Assembly (NCBI GenBank): GCA_041650805.1
Contig: JBAZKM010000001.1
Location: 124,001-188,000 of the forward strand
Source of the DNA: Candidatus Omnitrophota bacterium
GTDB lineage: Bacteria > Omnitrophota > Gorgyraeia > 2-01-FULL-45-10
Direction of reading: 5' to 3'
Length of the DNA: 64,000 bases
Every line of letters starts with the position of its first letter. The stretch's first letter is position 1. Under the pieces are notes generated by a model that searched no databases, was not told the DNA's origin, and was given only the letters and a program-made list of their open reading frames with translations. Shown in pieces: positions 38,275 through 48,206 of the stretch. The position numbers and the translations under genes are program-made.

Positions 38275-40034
38275 TTAGCCCCTTTACTTGCGGATAATAT
38301 CACTTTTGCCAGCTCCATCCTTGCTGTATACCATGCATTGACATCCTTGTTCCATTTTTTCGGGGCGATGATAACGCTATCTACGATAGATGCTACCTCT
38401 TTCTCTTTTCCCATAGATCTGGCAAGCCACATATACTCATAGTCCTGTAACCCTCTCCTAAGCGATTTCATTATAAAACTTGATATGGGTTCCTGCAGCC
38501 CTATATATTCTCCGGGATAAAATAAAACGCCGTCTCCGTTAAGGCGCATAGCATCGCTTTCACGATAACCGGGTCTGCGCATCTGGTCATACGTCATTGG
38601 GTCCTTCCAAACATTTGTACTGTATTGAGCGGGGTTTTTGTTTATCTCTCCACCTGAAATTTTGTTTCCGTTCTTATCCCTCAGGCTGTGTGTGTCTATC
38701 CAATAACAGCTGTCCCAGAACATCCATCCTTCGATATCAAATTTCCATCCCATCCATGCGTGAGTTCTGCCGGCAAGTCCTGATGTGTCAACATACGGTC
38801 CTCCGCCCCACCCCATATTATACGTCCATATCTTATCACCCGCTTTCTGCCTGGCGCGCACATCCTGCAATACAGAATCTCCGCTATTCCATATATCGAC
38901 ATAACCGACGAGAGAACCCCAGGAGCGTTCCGGTGGTTTTATTGGGACTGTAACCATGCAAGGGAGCTTTTTACCTAAGGCCTTGTGCACCCAATCGCAT
39001 CTTTCCCGTATAAAATCGTAATTCTTTTTTGAGCATGGCTCATCATATACGTATAACATCAGGATGTCAGGGACGTTCTTCTCGGCAAAAAATCTGAGCG
39101 CTTCTTTGCCCAGCCTTTGATATTCTGGTTCATGATCAAAATCATCTATTTGGATGACCCAGGTATTGACCGGGGTCTTTTTGCCGACACGTTTTGTATA
39201 AGCGGAACCATCTATGTAAGGACCCCTTCCGCGTTCGCTCCAATATTTTTCAAACTTATCGTAGCCCCATTCCATCTCCAGGTTAGGACAGAGGACCAGC
39301 CGATGCTGGTGTGCCATCTGAAAAAATTTGTCTTCGAGGGCCCTGAATTCAGGGTAACCTGAATCGTTATATCCAAATGCCCATCTCAGCTGTTCAGAGC
39401 CATAATAGATATACGTCCTGAAGTGTGTCTCATGCGGCAACATGAAATCCCAGACCGTAAGTATCACTCTCACCTTTACCGGCTCTTTTCCGTCGCTAAC
39501 GATCGTAAAAACAGACTCATACTCACCCGCTACGGCGTCTTCCGGTATATATATGTCAACCCAGATCGGCTGGTTCTGGTCTTTTTCGATCTTAAACGGC
39601 ATAATAGTTTTTCTTCCGGAACGAAACGGGATCATCTGTGTCGGATATACGCCTATCTGTGCTTCGTCAACCGGCTTTCCGTCGAAACTCGATGGTACGG
39701 TGACTTTTAAATAGTGCTCCTTGAATAGATCTATGTTACTTGCTTCTATTATGCCGGCATCTTTTCCCCGAAATTCATCTGCTAAAACCGTTACGCCGGA
39801 TAAACTTTCGTTTAGGGCTTTGATTATCACCTGAAATGAGACATATTCATTCCTTGCGCCGTATATTTTAACGACATTTTCATCTCCATCCCAAAACAGA
39901 TTTTTCTTTTCCGATTTATCATAAGGTGCTATTTTCTCACAATCACCAACACACCATATACTCACTTCTGCATATGCTGGCTCGAAATAAGATATTGATA
40001 GGATCAGAAAGACAGATATCAGGATATTTTTCAT
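38271..40034 (-). CDS. DUF4091/GH123-like exported glycosidase
   Basis: A 587-aa protein with signal peptide (residues 1-22, ending AYAE), an N-terminal beta-sandwich (about 25-195) and a TIM-barrel with the DUF4091/GH123-type Asp-Glu pair in LYVYDEPCSKKNYDF (about residue 345). Further landmarks: TYNMGWGGGPYVDTSGLAGRTHAWMGWKFDIEGWMFWDSCYW and DGVLFYPGE near the end. Relatives hydrolyse N-acetylhexosamine-containing glycans by substrate-assisted catalysis. In the EPS operon it may trim the polymer or release it from the surface. Overlaps neighbours by 4 nt and 1 nt. Confidence 0.85.
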   Translation of the reverse strand: MKNILISVFLILSISYFEPAYAEVSIWCVGDCEKIAPYDKSEKKNLFWDGDENVVKIYGARNEYVSFQVIIKALNESLSGVTVLADEFRGKDAGIIEASNIDLFKEHYLKVTVPSSFDGKPVDEAQIGVYPTQMIPFRSGRKTIMPFKIEKDQNQPIWVDIYIPEDAVAGEYESVFTIVSDGKEPVKVRVILTVWDFMLPHETHFRTYIYYGSEQLRWAFGYNDSGYPEFRALEDKFFQMAHQHRLVLCPNLEMEWGYDKFEKYWSERGRGPYIDGSAYTKRVGKKTPVNTWVIQIDDFDHEPEYQRLGKEALRFFAEKNVPDILMLYVYDEPCSKKNYDFIRERCDWVHKALGKKLPCMVTVPIKPPERSWGSLVGYVDIWNSGDSVLQDVRARQKAGDKIWTYNMGWGGGPYVDTSGLAGRTHAWMGWKFDIEGWMFWDSCYWIDTHSLRDKNGNKISGGEINKNPAQYSTNVWKDPMTYDQMRRPGYRESDAMRLNGDGVLFYPGEYIGLQEPISSFIMKSLRRGLQDYEYMWLARSMGKEKEVASIVDSVIIAPKKWNKDVNAWYTARMELAKVILSASKGAK

Positions 40035-41125
40035 TAGCAGCGCCTTTTCAGAAGATAATCGCGATACATGGCTGGGTTACCGTTCAAGCCACCCTCGGCT
40101 GCTTTTATGATGTTGTAGATCTCCCGCGCCGTGACATAATGCAACATGTACTTCTTTCCATCGTTGTACTTCTCTTTCAGGTACGAATGCATCTTTCGGA
40201 TACTTTCGCCGAGGAATATATCCGAGTTCGCCTCCTGAGCGCCATGAGTGTACACCTTTACGAATATCCATTCCGGCCTGCCTTTAACATGTATCTTCGC
40301 GTCTATCCAGTAGTCGATCCTTGTCTTCGTCGGAGGATTATGCGCGGATATCTCTCCGTTCTCGATCCGCGGAAGCACCTTCCATTTTCGCCGTCTCCAG
40401 TTAAGTGTAAGCGGACCCTGTATGATCATAAGGTCGCCGGACGGTTCTTTGCCCGCTTCCACATCTGTGCCGGTATCATGTGATTTTGGCCTTGCCGGAT
40501 CGTCCTTTGCGTAATATATGCTGTTTATCTTACCTGTCTGCGAGCGATCGGGCGCTGACGGCAGGGTAAAATCGGCATAGCAGCCCAGATCATTGAGCAG
40601 TTTCAGTTCGCTATTCACTCCGCACCACCTGCTATCCCCTCTTGAGTTATTAAGCGCCCAATTACCGTGTACAAACCCGAATTTCGTCTCTTTTGTCTTG
40701 CAGTCAAAGGACAATGCTCCATGCTTGGAGAAGCGGTCTTTGCACCTTTTCAGTTTTTCTCTCATACCATCGGCGGTATCATGGTGGTGATGAAGATGAA
40801 CTTCGATCTCGCCGAACCCTTTCCTGCATAATTCCGACAGCTTATCGAGATGTTCGGGCCTGTACTCTTCTTCGGGATAAAAGAAAGTGTGCTGCGGGAA
40901 TTTCCCGTCAGAGTCGGCGAACTCACCTGCTGCTGCCGGGTAACCTTCCACCCATCTTTTGATCCTGCCTACTTCTGTCGAATATGCCGGCTCATTCCAG
41001 CCCGGCTCAAAGTGATCCGCCACACAGAACATGATGTGTACCGGCCGCTTTGCAGGGCGCCCCCGGTTCGGCTCAATACGCTGCCTTATATAACTCGATA
41101 ACCAGATATGAGTGTTCTTTAACAT
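40034..41125 (-). CDS. Polysaccharide deacetylase-like protein
   Basis: A 363-aa protein without signal peptide. VHIMFCVADHFEPGWN near the N-terminus, PQHTFFYPEEEYRPEHLDKLSELCRKGFGEIEVHLHHHHDTADGMREKL and FGFVHGNWALNNS recall the metal-binding Asp and His motifs of the NodB/polysaccharide-deacetylase superfamily in rearranged form. The C-terminal part FVKVYTHGAQEANSDIFLG adds another conserved His. Proteins of this type are frequent in EPS/exosortase loci. The reaction is not known for certain; deacetylation of an EPS precursor is likely. The stop overlaps the next gene by one base. Confidence 0.7.
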   Translation of the reverse strand: MLKNTHIWLSSYIRQRIEPNRGRPAKRPVHIMFCVADHFEPGWNEPAYSTEVGRIKRWVEGYPAAAGEFADSDGKFPQHTFFYPEEEYRPEHLDKLSELCRKGFGEIEVHLHHHHDTADGMREKLKRCKDRFSKHGALSFDCKTKETKFGFVHGNWALNNSRGDSRWCGVNSELKLLNDLGCYADFTLPSAPDRSQTGKINSIYYAKDDPARPKSHDTGTDVEAGKEPSGDLMIIQGPLTLNWRRRKWKVLPRIENGEISAHNPPTKTRIDYWIDAKIHVKGRPEWIFVKVYTHGAQEANSDIFLGESIRKMHSYLKEKYNDGKKYMLHYVTAREIYNIIKAAEGGLNGNPAMYRDYLLKRRC

Positions 41126-41128
41126 ATA

Positions 41129-44100
41129 TTACACTAAAGCCGCTGCCCTCTTTTCAACCTGCTCTTTTATCCAGGGATATGTCTTCTCAAGGCCTGCCTT
41201 TAGACTGCATGAGGGGGCCCATCCCAGCTTCTTATATATGAGCGAATTGTCGGAATTCCTTCCGCGCACACCTGTGGGGCCGGCAATATGGTTCACGCTA
41301 AGCTTCTTCCCGGCAATGGCTTTCACCATCTCGACAAGCTGATTTATCGTGACCATCTCATCCGAACCTATATTCACAGGGTCCGTAAAGTCCGATCTGA
41401 CCAGCCGCCTTATCCCCTCAACGCATTCGTCTATATATAGGAATGACCTTGTCTGCTTTCCGTCACCCCATATCTCGATCCTGCTGCCGTCTTCGGCCTC
41501 AGCCACCTTCCTGCATATGGCGGCAGGCGCCTTTTCCCGTCCGCCCTCCCATGTCCCCTCCGGACCGAAGATATTGTGGAATCTTGCTATCCTTACGGCC
41601 ATGCCGTAGTTCCTGTGGTATGCGAGGTATATACGCTCGCTGAAGAGCTTCTCCCAGCCGTATTCACTGTCCGGCGCCGCCGGATATGCGGAATCTTCCG
41701 AGCATTTCGGATTATCCGGGTCCTCCTGGTTATAGGCCGGGTACATGCATGCCGATGACGAATAGAATACCTTCTTTACGTTCGTCACACGAAACCGTTC
41801 GACCATGTTGAGATTTATGGTAGCGGAGTTATGCATCAGGTCTGCGTCATGTTCTCCGGTAAATATATATCCCGCTCCTCCCATGTCGGCCGCCAGCTGA
41901 TACGCTTCATCGAACGTCATATCGGTGATCCTCTCGCAGACGGTCTGATCCCGCAAATCGCCTATGATAAAGTCGTCCGCCTCTGTCGGGCTGAACTCGG
42001 GGTATTTGAGGTCCACCCCCCTGACCCAGTAACCTTCTTTCTTAAGCCGCTTCACCAGGTGGCTTCCTATGAAACCGCCGGCGCCGGTTACGAGCGCTGT
42101 CAATCTCTTGTCTGTCTTCATACCATTCTCCTTTTTAGTGCTTCTGTTGTTTGTTATCGAAAAGAGACCGCAATATCCGTCTATAGCCGTCTCTTTCGTG
42201 AAATTGTCCTCAAAACACTTCCGGGCGTTCACCTTTATTCTCTCTGCCATCTCAGGGTCTTTATGAAGGGCCTTCAGTATTTCCGTTACCCCATCCACGT
42301 CATCCTGCTCCGCGCAGAAACCGCTCTGGTATTTGTCCACCACCTTTGAGACGTCGGAATTCTTATCGACGAGCCCTAGGATGATCTGCCCAGCGGCAAG
42401 CGACGTGTACAATTTGCAGGGCGCCGCCACACAATCCAGGCTCTTCTCCAAACTCACCACCGAAATGTCCCCTGATGTAAGCGAATACGGCAGCACCGCT
42501 TTATCCTGATAAGGCAAGAACAACACATTGTCCAGCCCTTTCTCGCGCGCCATATCCATCAATTTCTTCTTCTTGCCGCCTTCGCCTATGAAGACGAACT
42601 TTATCCCATCCTCTTTTCTCAATCGATCTGCGGCCTCTATAAGCGTCTCCAGCTGGTGGAACAGACCAATATTCCCCGCATATAATACGGTCAGCTTATC
42701 ATCCAAACCGTACTTTTTCGAAAACCAGTTATCCGATTTTTTAATAGGCCTGATAAATTCTCCGTCCGCCCAGTTGCAGATGACTTTGATCTTATTGCCG
42801 TTCCTGCCGATCTTGCTCTCTATAAGCTCTTTCATATTTTCGCTCGGCACGATCACGAAATCCGCATTCCTGAAGAATACCTTATTGCAGCTATCCCAGA
42901 GACGCGCAACGATACTCCCTTTTTTGATATACCCGAGCCGTTCCGCGATATCCGGATAGAGGTCATAGATGAGGCATATATATCTCTGCCCCCGGATAAG
43001 ATTCAAGAGATACCCCACGATAAACAAAAACGGCGGCGTCGAAACTATAAAAAGAGGCGTCCTATCTTTCGAAAAGAGAAGTTTAAAGAATGCCAGGATC
43101 GTAAAACTTGTCCAGTTCAGCATCCTGCCCATAGAGCTATTCTTCTCAAAACGGGTGCACGCCACCCTTTCTATTTCGATCCCGTTATATAGTTCTTTGG
43201 ACGGAAGCGTCTTACTCTTCGTGTATGTGGGCTGGCCTGTGAGCGCCGTGACGCTCCATCCCTTCCCAACCAAAGATTCCGCAAGTTCAGTCATCAGCTG
43301 GGCCGTCGATGCCACCTCAGGATGAAAATATTGCAGCACAAATCTTATCTTTTTCGTATCTTTCTTAAATATATCATTCCATTTATCCAATATAGAACCG
43401 GCATTTTTTACCCATGTATGTCTTTCCGCCACTTCCCGGCACGCTATGGAAGATATCTTTTCATAAAGCGCCGCATCGCTTAATATCCTCATCATCATCT
43501 CGCTTAAACTATCTTTATTATTCCTGGAAAAAAGTAAACCGTTGGAGCCGTCATCTATTATCTCTTCTATAGGGCGTATCCGTGGCGCAAGGACCGGTTT
43601 CGCCATAGCCATATATTCAAATATCTTTATAGGGGAACCGTAATCATTTGAATCCGGCATAACGCCGATATCAAAAGACGCTATATATTGAGGAAGTTCG
43701 TCATGAGGCACAGACCCGGTAAAGATAACCGCGTTCTTCAGGGCTCCGCTCCCCACTTTTTCTTCAAGCTCTTCCTTCATCGGCCCATCCCCGACCAGCA
43801 TAAATTTTGTCGCGGGCGCTCTCTTTATGACGCTCTCTGCCGCATCTAAAAGAAGGTCCAGACCATGCCAGGGATAGAAGCCGCCTACGAAACCGATCAC
43901 TTTGCCGCCGTTCAATCCGTGTCTGTCCCTGACGTTTTTTCCCGATATGGAGGCATCAAAGACGTCTGTATCTGCGGCATTGTGAAGTACTATTATCTTC
44001 CTTTCGGATATACCGAATTCATTTATTAAACTTTCTTTTAAAACCGATGAAACCGTCACTATCCCATCGGCCTTGTTGAATATGAATCTATCAATGGCCT

Positions 44101-44512
44101 CCCCCAATCGTGACAATGCCTTTGTTCTCTTGGGATACACCGATGTCCGCGAAGTAAAACTCACTTCAATGATAATAGGCACCCGACGCACCTTGGCCGA
44201 TACAACACCCGCTATACTGAATATCGCGTATCGTTCGTATATAAAACCATACTGCTTTTTCTTTAACTGCTTCTGTATCCCCCAGAACGCAACGACATTG
44301 TACATGATCTCGAGAAGCTCAAAAACTATCTGCGGGACCAGGTAACGGCTCTTCTTCTGTGAACCGGTTTTAGAACCGGGGAAATTTCGCACACCCGGAG
44401 GCGAAACAATATCAACCTCATGGCCAAGCTTTTTGAATGCTTTTGCCATCTCGTCTATGTGACGGCCTGCCGCGCCGGTTGCCTGTGTTCTATGGTGATA
44501 TAAGATATTCAT
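41129..44512 (-). CDS. Fusion: GT4 glycosyltransferase, second GT4, GDP-mannose 3,5-epimerase-like
   Basis: A single 1127-codon frame holds three enzymes. Residues 1 to about 395: GT4 glycosyltransferase (HHRTQATGAAGRHIDEMAKAF; FVGGFYPWHGLDLLLDAAESV; GSPIKIFEYMAMAKPVLA). About 396-790: second GT4 beginning IRFVLQYFHPEVASTAQLMTELAESL and containing LYAGNIGLFHQLETLIEAADRL. Residues 798-1127: extended SDR highly like GDP-mannose 3,5-epimerase (ALVTGAGGFIGSHLVKRLKKEG, LAADMGGAGYIFT, SSSACMYP, YGWEKLFSERIY, EIWGDGKQTRSFLYIDEC). The last part has its own start (ATG at 42121) with a perfect AAAAGGAGA in front, so a separate epimerase of 330 aa is probably also made. Confidence 0.88.
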   Translation of the reverse strand: MNILYHHRTQATGAAGRHIDEMAKAFKKLGHEVDIVSPPGVRNFPGSKTGSQKKSRYLVPQIVFELLEIMYNVVAFWGIQKQLKKKQYGFIYERYAIFSIAGVVSAKVRRVPIIIEVSFTSRTSVYPKRTKALSRLGEAIDRFIFNKADGIVTVSSVLKESLINEFGISERKIIVLHNAADTDVFDASISGKNVRDRHGLNGGKVIGFVGGFYPWHGLDLLLDAAESVIKRAPATKFMLVGDGPMKEELEEKVGSGALKNAVIFTGSVPHDELPQYIASFDIGVMPDSNDYGSPIKIFEYMAMAKPVLAPRIRPIEEIIDDGSNGLLFSRNNKDSLSEMMMRILSDAALYEKISSIACREVAERHTWVKNAGSILDKWNDIFKKDTKKIRFVLQYFHPEVASTAQLMTELAESLVGKGWSVTALTGQPTYTKSKTLPSKELYNGIEIERVACTRFEKNSSMGRMLNWTSFTILAFFKLLFSKDRTPLFIVSTPPFLFIVGYLLNLIRGQRYICLIYDLYPDIAERLGYIKKGSIVARLWDSCNKVFFRNADFVIVPSENMKELIESKIGRNGNKIKVICNWADGEFIRPIKKSDNWFSKKYGLDDKLTVLYAGNIGLFHQLETLIEAADRLRKEDGIKFVFIGEGGKKKKLMDMAREKGLDNVLFLPYQDKAVLPYSLTSGDISVVSLEKSLDCVAAPCKLYTSLAAGQIILGLVDKNSDVSKVVDKYQSGFCAEQDDVDGVTEILKALHKDPEMAERIKVNARKCFEDNFTKETAIDGYCGLFSITNNRSTKKENGMKTDKRLTALVTGAGGFIGSHLVKRLKKEGYWVRGVDLKYPEFSPTEADDFIIGDLRDQTVCERITDMTFDEAYQLAADMGGAGYIFTGEHDADLMHNSATINLNMVERFRVTNVKKVFYSSSACMYPAYNQEDPDNPKCSEDSAYPAAPDSEYGWEKLFSERIYLAYHRNYGMAVRIARFHNIFGPEGTWEGGREKAPAAICRKVAEAEDGSRIEIWGDGKQTRSFLYIDECVEGIRRLVRSDFTDPVNIGSDEMVTINQLVEMVKAIAGKKLSVNHIAGPTGVRGRNSDNSLIYKKLGWAPSCSLKAGLEKTYPWIKEQVEKRAAALV

Positions 44513-45127
44513 CTAGCTCTTTCCTAACAGTTCGCTCACCGTTCTGAATTCGAAACCTCTGGTCTTCAGATCGGTCAATATATCCGGCAATGCTTCTTTC
44601 GTGTGCGCATAATCTTCGTGGAAAAGGAGTATATCTCCCGCGCTTATCCTCGACCGCCTTAGATGCCTCCGAAGTTCCTCCGCCGTATTAAATTTGTAGT
44701 CATGACTGTCGAATGACCATAAAACTATCTTCATATTGCTTGTCGCTGTATATAGCAATTTTTTTAGGCCTATCCTGCCCCATGGCGGCCTGAATAGGCG
44801 CGGAGATGATCCGACAATACCCTCTATGCTCTTTTCCGTCTCCTTTATCTCTTCCACGCCGCCCTTTCTGCTATGCCAGTAGGAATGGTTGGCAACCTCA
44901 TGCTGATCCTCCGCCATGTGCCTAACAAGGGCCGGATGACGCTCGGCCTCCTTGCCGATAACAAAGAACGTCGCCTTTACGTTCTCGCTCTTCAGTATTT
45001 TCAGTATATCTTCCGTATGATCGACATGCGGCCCGTCGTCGAAAGTAAGTGCGATCCTTTTGTCTTTCACTTTTCCGCTGAAAGCGAAATATCTGTTTGA
45101 TATTAATCTCTTAATAAGCTTCTTCAT
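44513..45127 (-). CDS. Polysaccharide deacetylase (NodB-type)
   Basis: A 204-aa NodB-homology protein with all five motifs: TFDDGPH (catalytic base Asp and metal Asp), HEVANHSYWH (metal His pair), RPPWGR, LWSFDSHDY and LLFHEDY. It lacks a signal peptide. Chosen start ATG 45127 has GAGG nine bases upstream; in-frame ATG codons at 45136 and further up would lie on or before that site. The stop is adjacent to the start of the GT4 fusion gene, and the start lies next to the asnB stop. Probably removes acetyl groups from an EPS intermediate. Confidence 0.9.
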   Translation of the reverse strand: MKKLIKRLISNRYFAFSGKVKDKRIALTFDDGPHVDHTEDILKILKSENVKATFFVIGKEAERHPALVRHMAEDQHEVANHSYWHSRKGGVEEIKETEKSIEGIVGSSPRLFRPPWGRIGLKKLLYTATSNMKIVLWSFDSHDYKFNTAEELRRHLRRSRISAGDILLFHEDYAHTKEALPDILTDLKTRGFEFRTVSELLGKS

Positions 45128-45138
45128 CTGATCCATCC

Positions 45139-47004
45139 TCAATCTATATATTTCCGATGCCATAATTCCAGCGTCACAAAAGAGAATATGCGGCGGCCCA
45201 GGTCTTCATTTTTCTTTATATTCTCGAAGAGCGTATCTATGTAGGCCCTGTTAAAATATCCTCTCTCAAGAGTCCTTTTTTCCGTGAGTAAGCTTTTCGC
45301 GTTGTCATACAGCGCTCCGCCGAACCATGCTGAAAGCGGCACAGGGAAACCCATCTTTTTCCTGTTGATAACCTTCTCCGGGAGAAGATCTTTCATTGCT
45401 TCCTTGAGGATATGTTTACCTATAGCGCCGTTAAGTTTATAACTATCCGGAAGGGATGTCACAAACTCTATAAGTTCATGGTCTAAAAATGGCGCGCGCA
45501 GTTCCACAGATGCCGCCATGGTCATCCGGTCTGACTTTAAGAGAATATCTTCCGCAAGCCACGATTTTGTGTCTATATAAAGCATTTTGCTCAGCATGCT
45601 TTTTCCACTCACGCGATCATGTAATCCTGCAAAATAATCGCTCTGCCGCTTGTCCACTACGTTTTTTAACGCCGGTGAGTACATCCTGTTTTTAATGCTT
45701 TCTGTCAAATCATACGATACTGACCTATAGCGGCGCTCAAACGGCTCTGCCATCCATTCAAAATACTTGCACATCTTCTCCTGTTTACTCATGCAGACCA
45801 TTGCCTTTGCTATAAAGCAAAAGGGTACAAATCTTAAAAATCTCCTCATCGATTCTATCCTATACATCTTCGAATAGAGGGAATATCCGGCAAATATCTC
45901 ATCGGATCCTTCCCCGGATAAAAGAACCGTAGCGTGCGGCTTGGCAAGAGAGGCGAGCTTGTATAACGCTATCGCCGCACTCTCAACGATAGGTTCTCCG
46001 CTGTGCTCAAGGAGAGTATCTATCGAACTAAAGAGATCCTCCGGGGTCAGGATAAATTCGTGGTGCTGTGTATTAAATCGAGACGCCACAATATTCGCAA
46101 ACCCAAGCTCGCTCATATTTCCGACATCCTTATATCCTACGGAGAATGTCTGAACTGTTTTCCCTAGAATATCCGACATCAGGGCGACTATAGCGCTCGA
46201 GTCAAGCCCGCCGCTTAGAAAAACACCGAGTGGAACCTCGCTCATGAGCCGCATCTCAACGCTCTTTACCAGTAAATTCTTGGTCTTTTCACGGGCATCT
46301 TCAAACGATATGTCTATGGGTTCCATCTGCGCAATATCCCAATATCCTCTGGTATCTGTCTTCCCGTTTTCCGACATGAGCATATAATGAGCCGGCTCAA
46401 GCTTAAAAATGTTTTCGAATACTGTCTCTGGACCCGGCGTATATCCCAATGACAGGTAGAAATCGAGCACCGGCTTATGGACCTTAGCCCTAACAATTCC
46501 TGTCTTTAAAATGGCCTTTATCTCTGACGCGAAAAGGAAAACGTTATCATCCCGGTAAAAATATAACGGTTTCTTCCCCACTCTATCGCGGGCCAGCATC
46601 AAGTGCTTTGATCTTTTGTCCCATATGGCAAACGCGAACATCCCGTGTAACTTTTTGACGCAGTCAGGCCCATATTCTTCATAGGCATGCACTACCACCT
46701 CTGTATCGCTTTTCGTGGAAAAAGAATGGCCTCTCTTTATAAGCTCGATTCGTAAGTTTTGATAATTGTAAATTTCACCGTTGAATACTATGCATAAGGA
46801 ATTATCCTCATTGAAGATCGGCTGGTGCCCGCTTGATATATCTATGATGCTAAGCCGGCGCTGGCCAAGCCCTACGTTGCCCTCAACGAAAAATCCCTCA
46901 TCATCGGGCCCGCGATGGCGCATTGTGTCCGCCATCTGTTTCACCCACTCACGGGGAACTTTCTTTGTATTATCCCTGTATATCGCTCCGCAGATTCCGC
47001 ACAT
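45139..47004 (-). CDS. asnB: Asparagine synthase-type amidotransferase
   Basis: A 621-aa AsnB-type protein: N-terminal nucleophile Cys2 (MCGICGAIYRD), glutaminase motifs MRHRGPDDEG, RRLSIIDISSGHQPI and FNGEIYNY, synthetase domain with SGGLDSSAIVALM and LSGEGSDEIFAGYSLY. In EPS/exosortase loci such enzymes are thought to amidate a sugar acid or peptide part of the polymer rather than make free asparagine. The start at 47004 gives the required Met-Cys; the frame could extend 24 codons upstream but that would block the N-terminal Cys. TAATG overlap with the upstream GT4 gene. Confidence 0.92.
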   Translation of the reverse strand: MCGICGAIYRDNTKKVPREWVKQMADTMRHRGPDDEGFFVEGNVGLGQRRLSIIDISSGHQPIFNEDNSLCIVFNGEIYNYQNLRIELIKRGHSFSTKSDTEVVVHAYEEYGPDCVKKLHGMFAFAIWDKRSKHLMLARDRVGKKPLYFYRDDNVFLFASEIKAILKTGIVRAKVHKPVLDFYLSLGYTPGPETVFENIFKLEPAHYMLMSENGKTDTRGYWDIAQMEPIDISFEDAREKTKNLLVKSVEMRLMSEVPLGVFLSGGLDSSAIVALMSDILGKTVQTFSVGYKDVGNMSELGFANIVASRFNTQHHEFILTPEDLFSSIDTLLEHSGEPIVESAAIALYKLASLAKPHATVLLSGEGSDEIFAGYSLYSKMYRIESMRRFLRFVPFCFIAKAMVCMSKQEKMCKYFEWMAEPFERRYRSVSYDLTESIKNRMYSPALKNVVDKRQSDYFAGLHDRVSGKSMLSKMLYIDTKSWLAEDILLKSDRMTMAASVELRAPFLDHELIEFVTSLPDSYKLNGAIGKHILKEAMKDLLPEKVINRKKMGFPVPLSAWFGGALYDNAKSLLTEKRTLERGYFNRAYIDTLFENIKKNEDLGRRIFSFVTLELWHRKYID

Positions 47005-48206
47005 TATACGGTACCGCTCCTTCTTGCGATGACTTTTTGAAACACATCCCGGTATTTCTCCGCCGCTGCCTTCCACGAAAGCTCGCTAACCGAACGGCGT
47101 ATTTCATCCTCTTTCCATCCCTTCTTCAGCGCCGCGGAAAGAGAGGCGCTTAATTCGGATATATCCCCGGCATTGACTAAAATACCGTTCTTTTCGTTAA
47201 CCAGTTCCGGGATCTCCCCCACCCTGGCAGCCACCACCGGTTTACCGCAAGCAAGGGCTTCAAGAACTACCGTAGGACACCCTTCGCTCAAGCTGGGCAG
47301 GCACATGAGATCGCTTGCTCCGAACCACTTATATATCTGGCTATGGTCCTTTTCGCCATAGAATTTTATCCTGTGAGATAATCCGTATCTCGAAACTTCA
47401 TCCTCATAGCGCTGGCGCAATGGCCCATCTCCGACAACGGCAAGTTCGAAATCATCCTGAAGCGAACTCTCGAGTTGCTTTATTGCCTTGATCAGGCGAT
47501 CGAAACCCTTAACCTCGACCAGCCGCCCCACAAAGATGATTATTTTTTGCCGTACATCCAAATTCAGCTCTTTTCGGCGATCTGTCCTATCCTGTATTGT
47601 AAAGTCACTTCCAAAACCGTTATTTATCACAGTTATTTTAGAATCGGCGAAGCCGGCCTTGCATAATTTCTCTTTCTGCTTTCCGCTTACTACCGTTATC
47701 AGGTCAGCTCTTTTTAACGCGTTCATGATCTGCTTCCGTCTTAGCGGCATATCTAGGTAGAAATTGATATCGCATCCGTGGGCCGACAGGACTATGGGTA
47801 TATGCAGTATCTTCGCGATCCAGCATGCAGCTATTCCATCAGGAAATAACCAGTGCGCGTTAATAAGGTCAAACCTTTTGCTTTTATGCAACCTCATGAC
47901 AGTAGGCAGGAGCGCAACAAACAGGAAGAAGCTATGTAAAAAACCCATTTTCGGGATCGCGATATATTTAGGACATACCACCTCGTGGCCGTCGATCATG
48001 TAATCGGCAGGGATAAGCGAAAATCGATACCATCTTTCGAATCTTTTTAATGCCTTCCACCTGGGAAATAAGGGAATGGGAGATATAACGGTTACATCGA
48101 CCGTATTTCTCATCTCCTTAACCATATCCGCGACAAATATGCCGCGGTTAGGCTCCGCCGGATTCGGAAATAGATTAGTTATAAGTAGCAATTTTATATT
48201 TTTCAT
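47004..48206 (-). CDS. GT4 family glycosyltransferase
   Basis: A 400-aa GT-B fold enzyme: KLLLITNLFPNPAEPNRGIFVADMVKEM at the N-terminus, HWLFPDGIAACWIAKILHIPIVLSAHGCDINF, IIFVGRLVEVKGFDRLIKAI and the nucleotide-sugar region LPSLSEGCPTVVLEALACGKPVVAARVGEIPELV with the EGxxxxxxE motif. Transfers a hexose or amino sugar, with retention, to the growing repeat unit on the cytoplasmic membrane face. Acceptor and donor cannot be read from the sequence. Its stop codon overlaps the asnB start, and its start overlaps the end of the acyltransferase gene by 4 nt. Confidence 0.93.
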   Translation of the reverse strand: MKNIKLLLITNLFPNPAEPNRGIFVADMVKEMRNTVDVTVISPIPLFPRWKALKRFERWYRFSLIPADYMIDGHEVVCPKYIAIPKMGFLHSFFLFVALLPTVMRLHKSKRFDLINAHWLFPDGIAACWIAKILHIPIVLSAHGCDINFYLDMPLRRKQIMNALKRADLITVVSGKQKEKLCKAGFADSKITVINNGFGSDFTIQDRTDRRKELNLDVRQKIIIFVGRLVEVKGFDRLIKAIKQLESSLQDDFELAVVGDGPLRQRYEDEVSRYGLSHRIKFYGEKDHSQIYKWFGASDLMCLPSLSEGCPTVVLEALACGKPVVAARVGEIPELVNEKNGILVNAGDISELSASLSAALKKGWKEDEIRRSVSELSWKAAAEKYRDVFQKVIARRSGTV

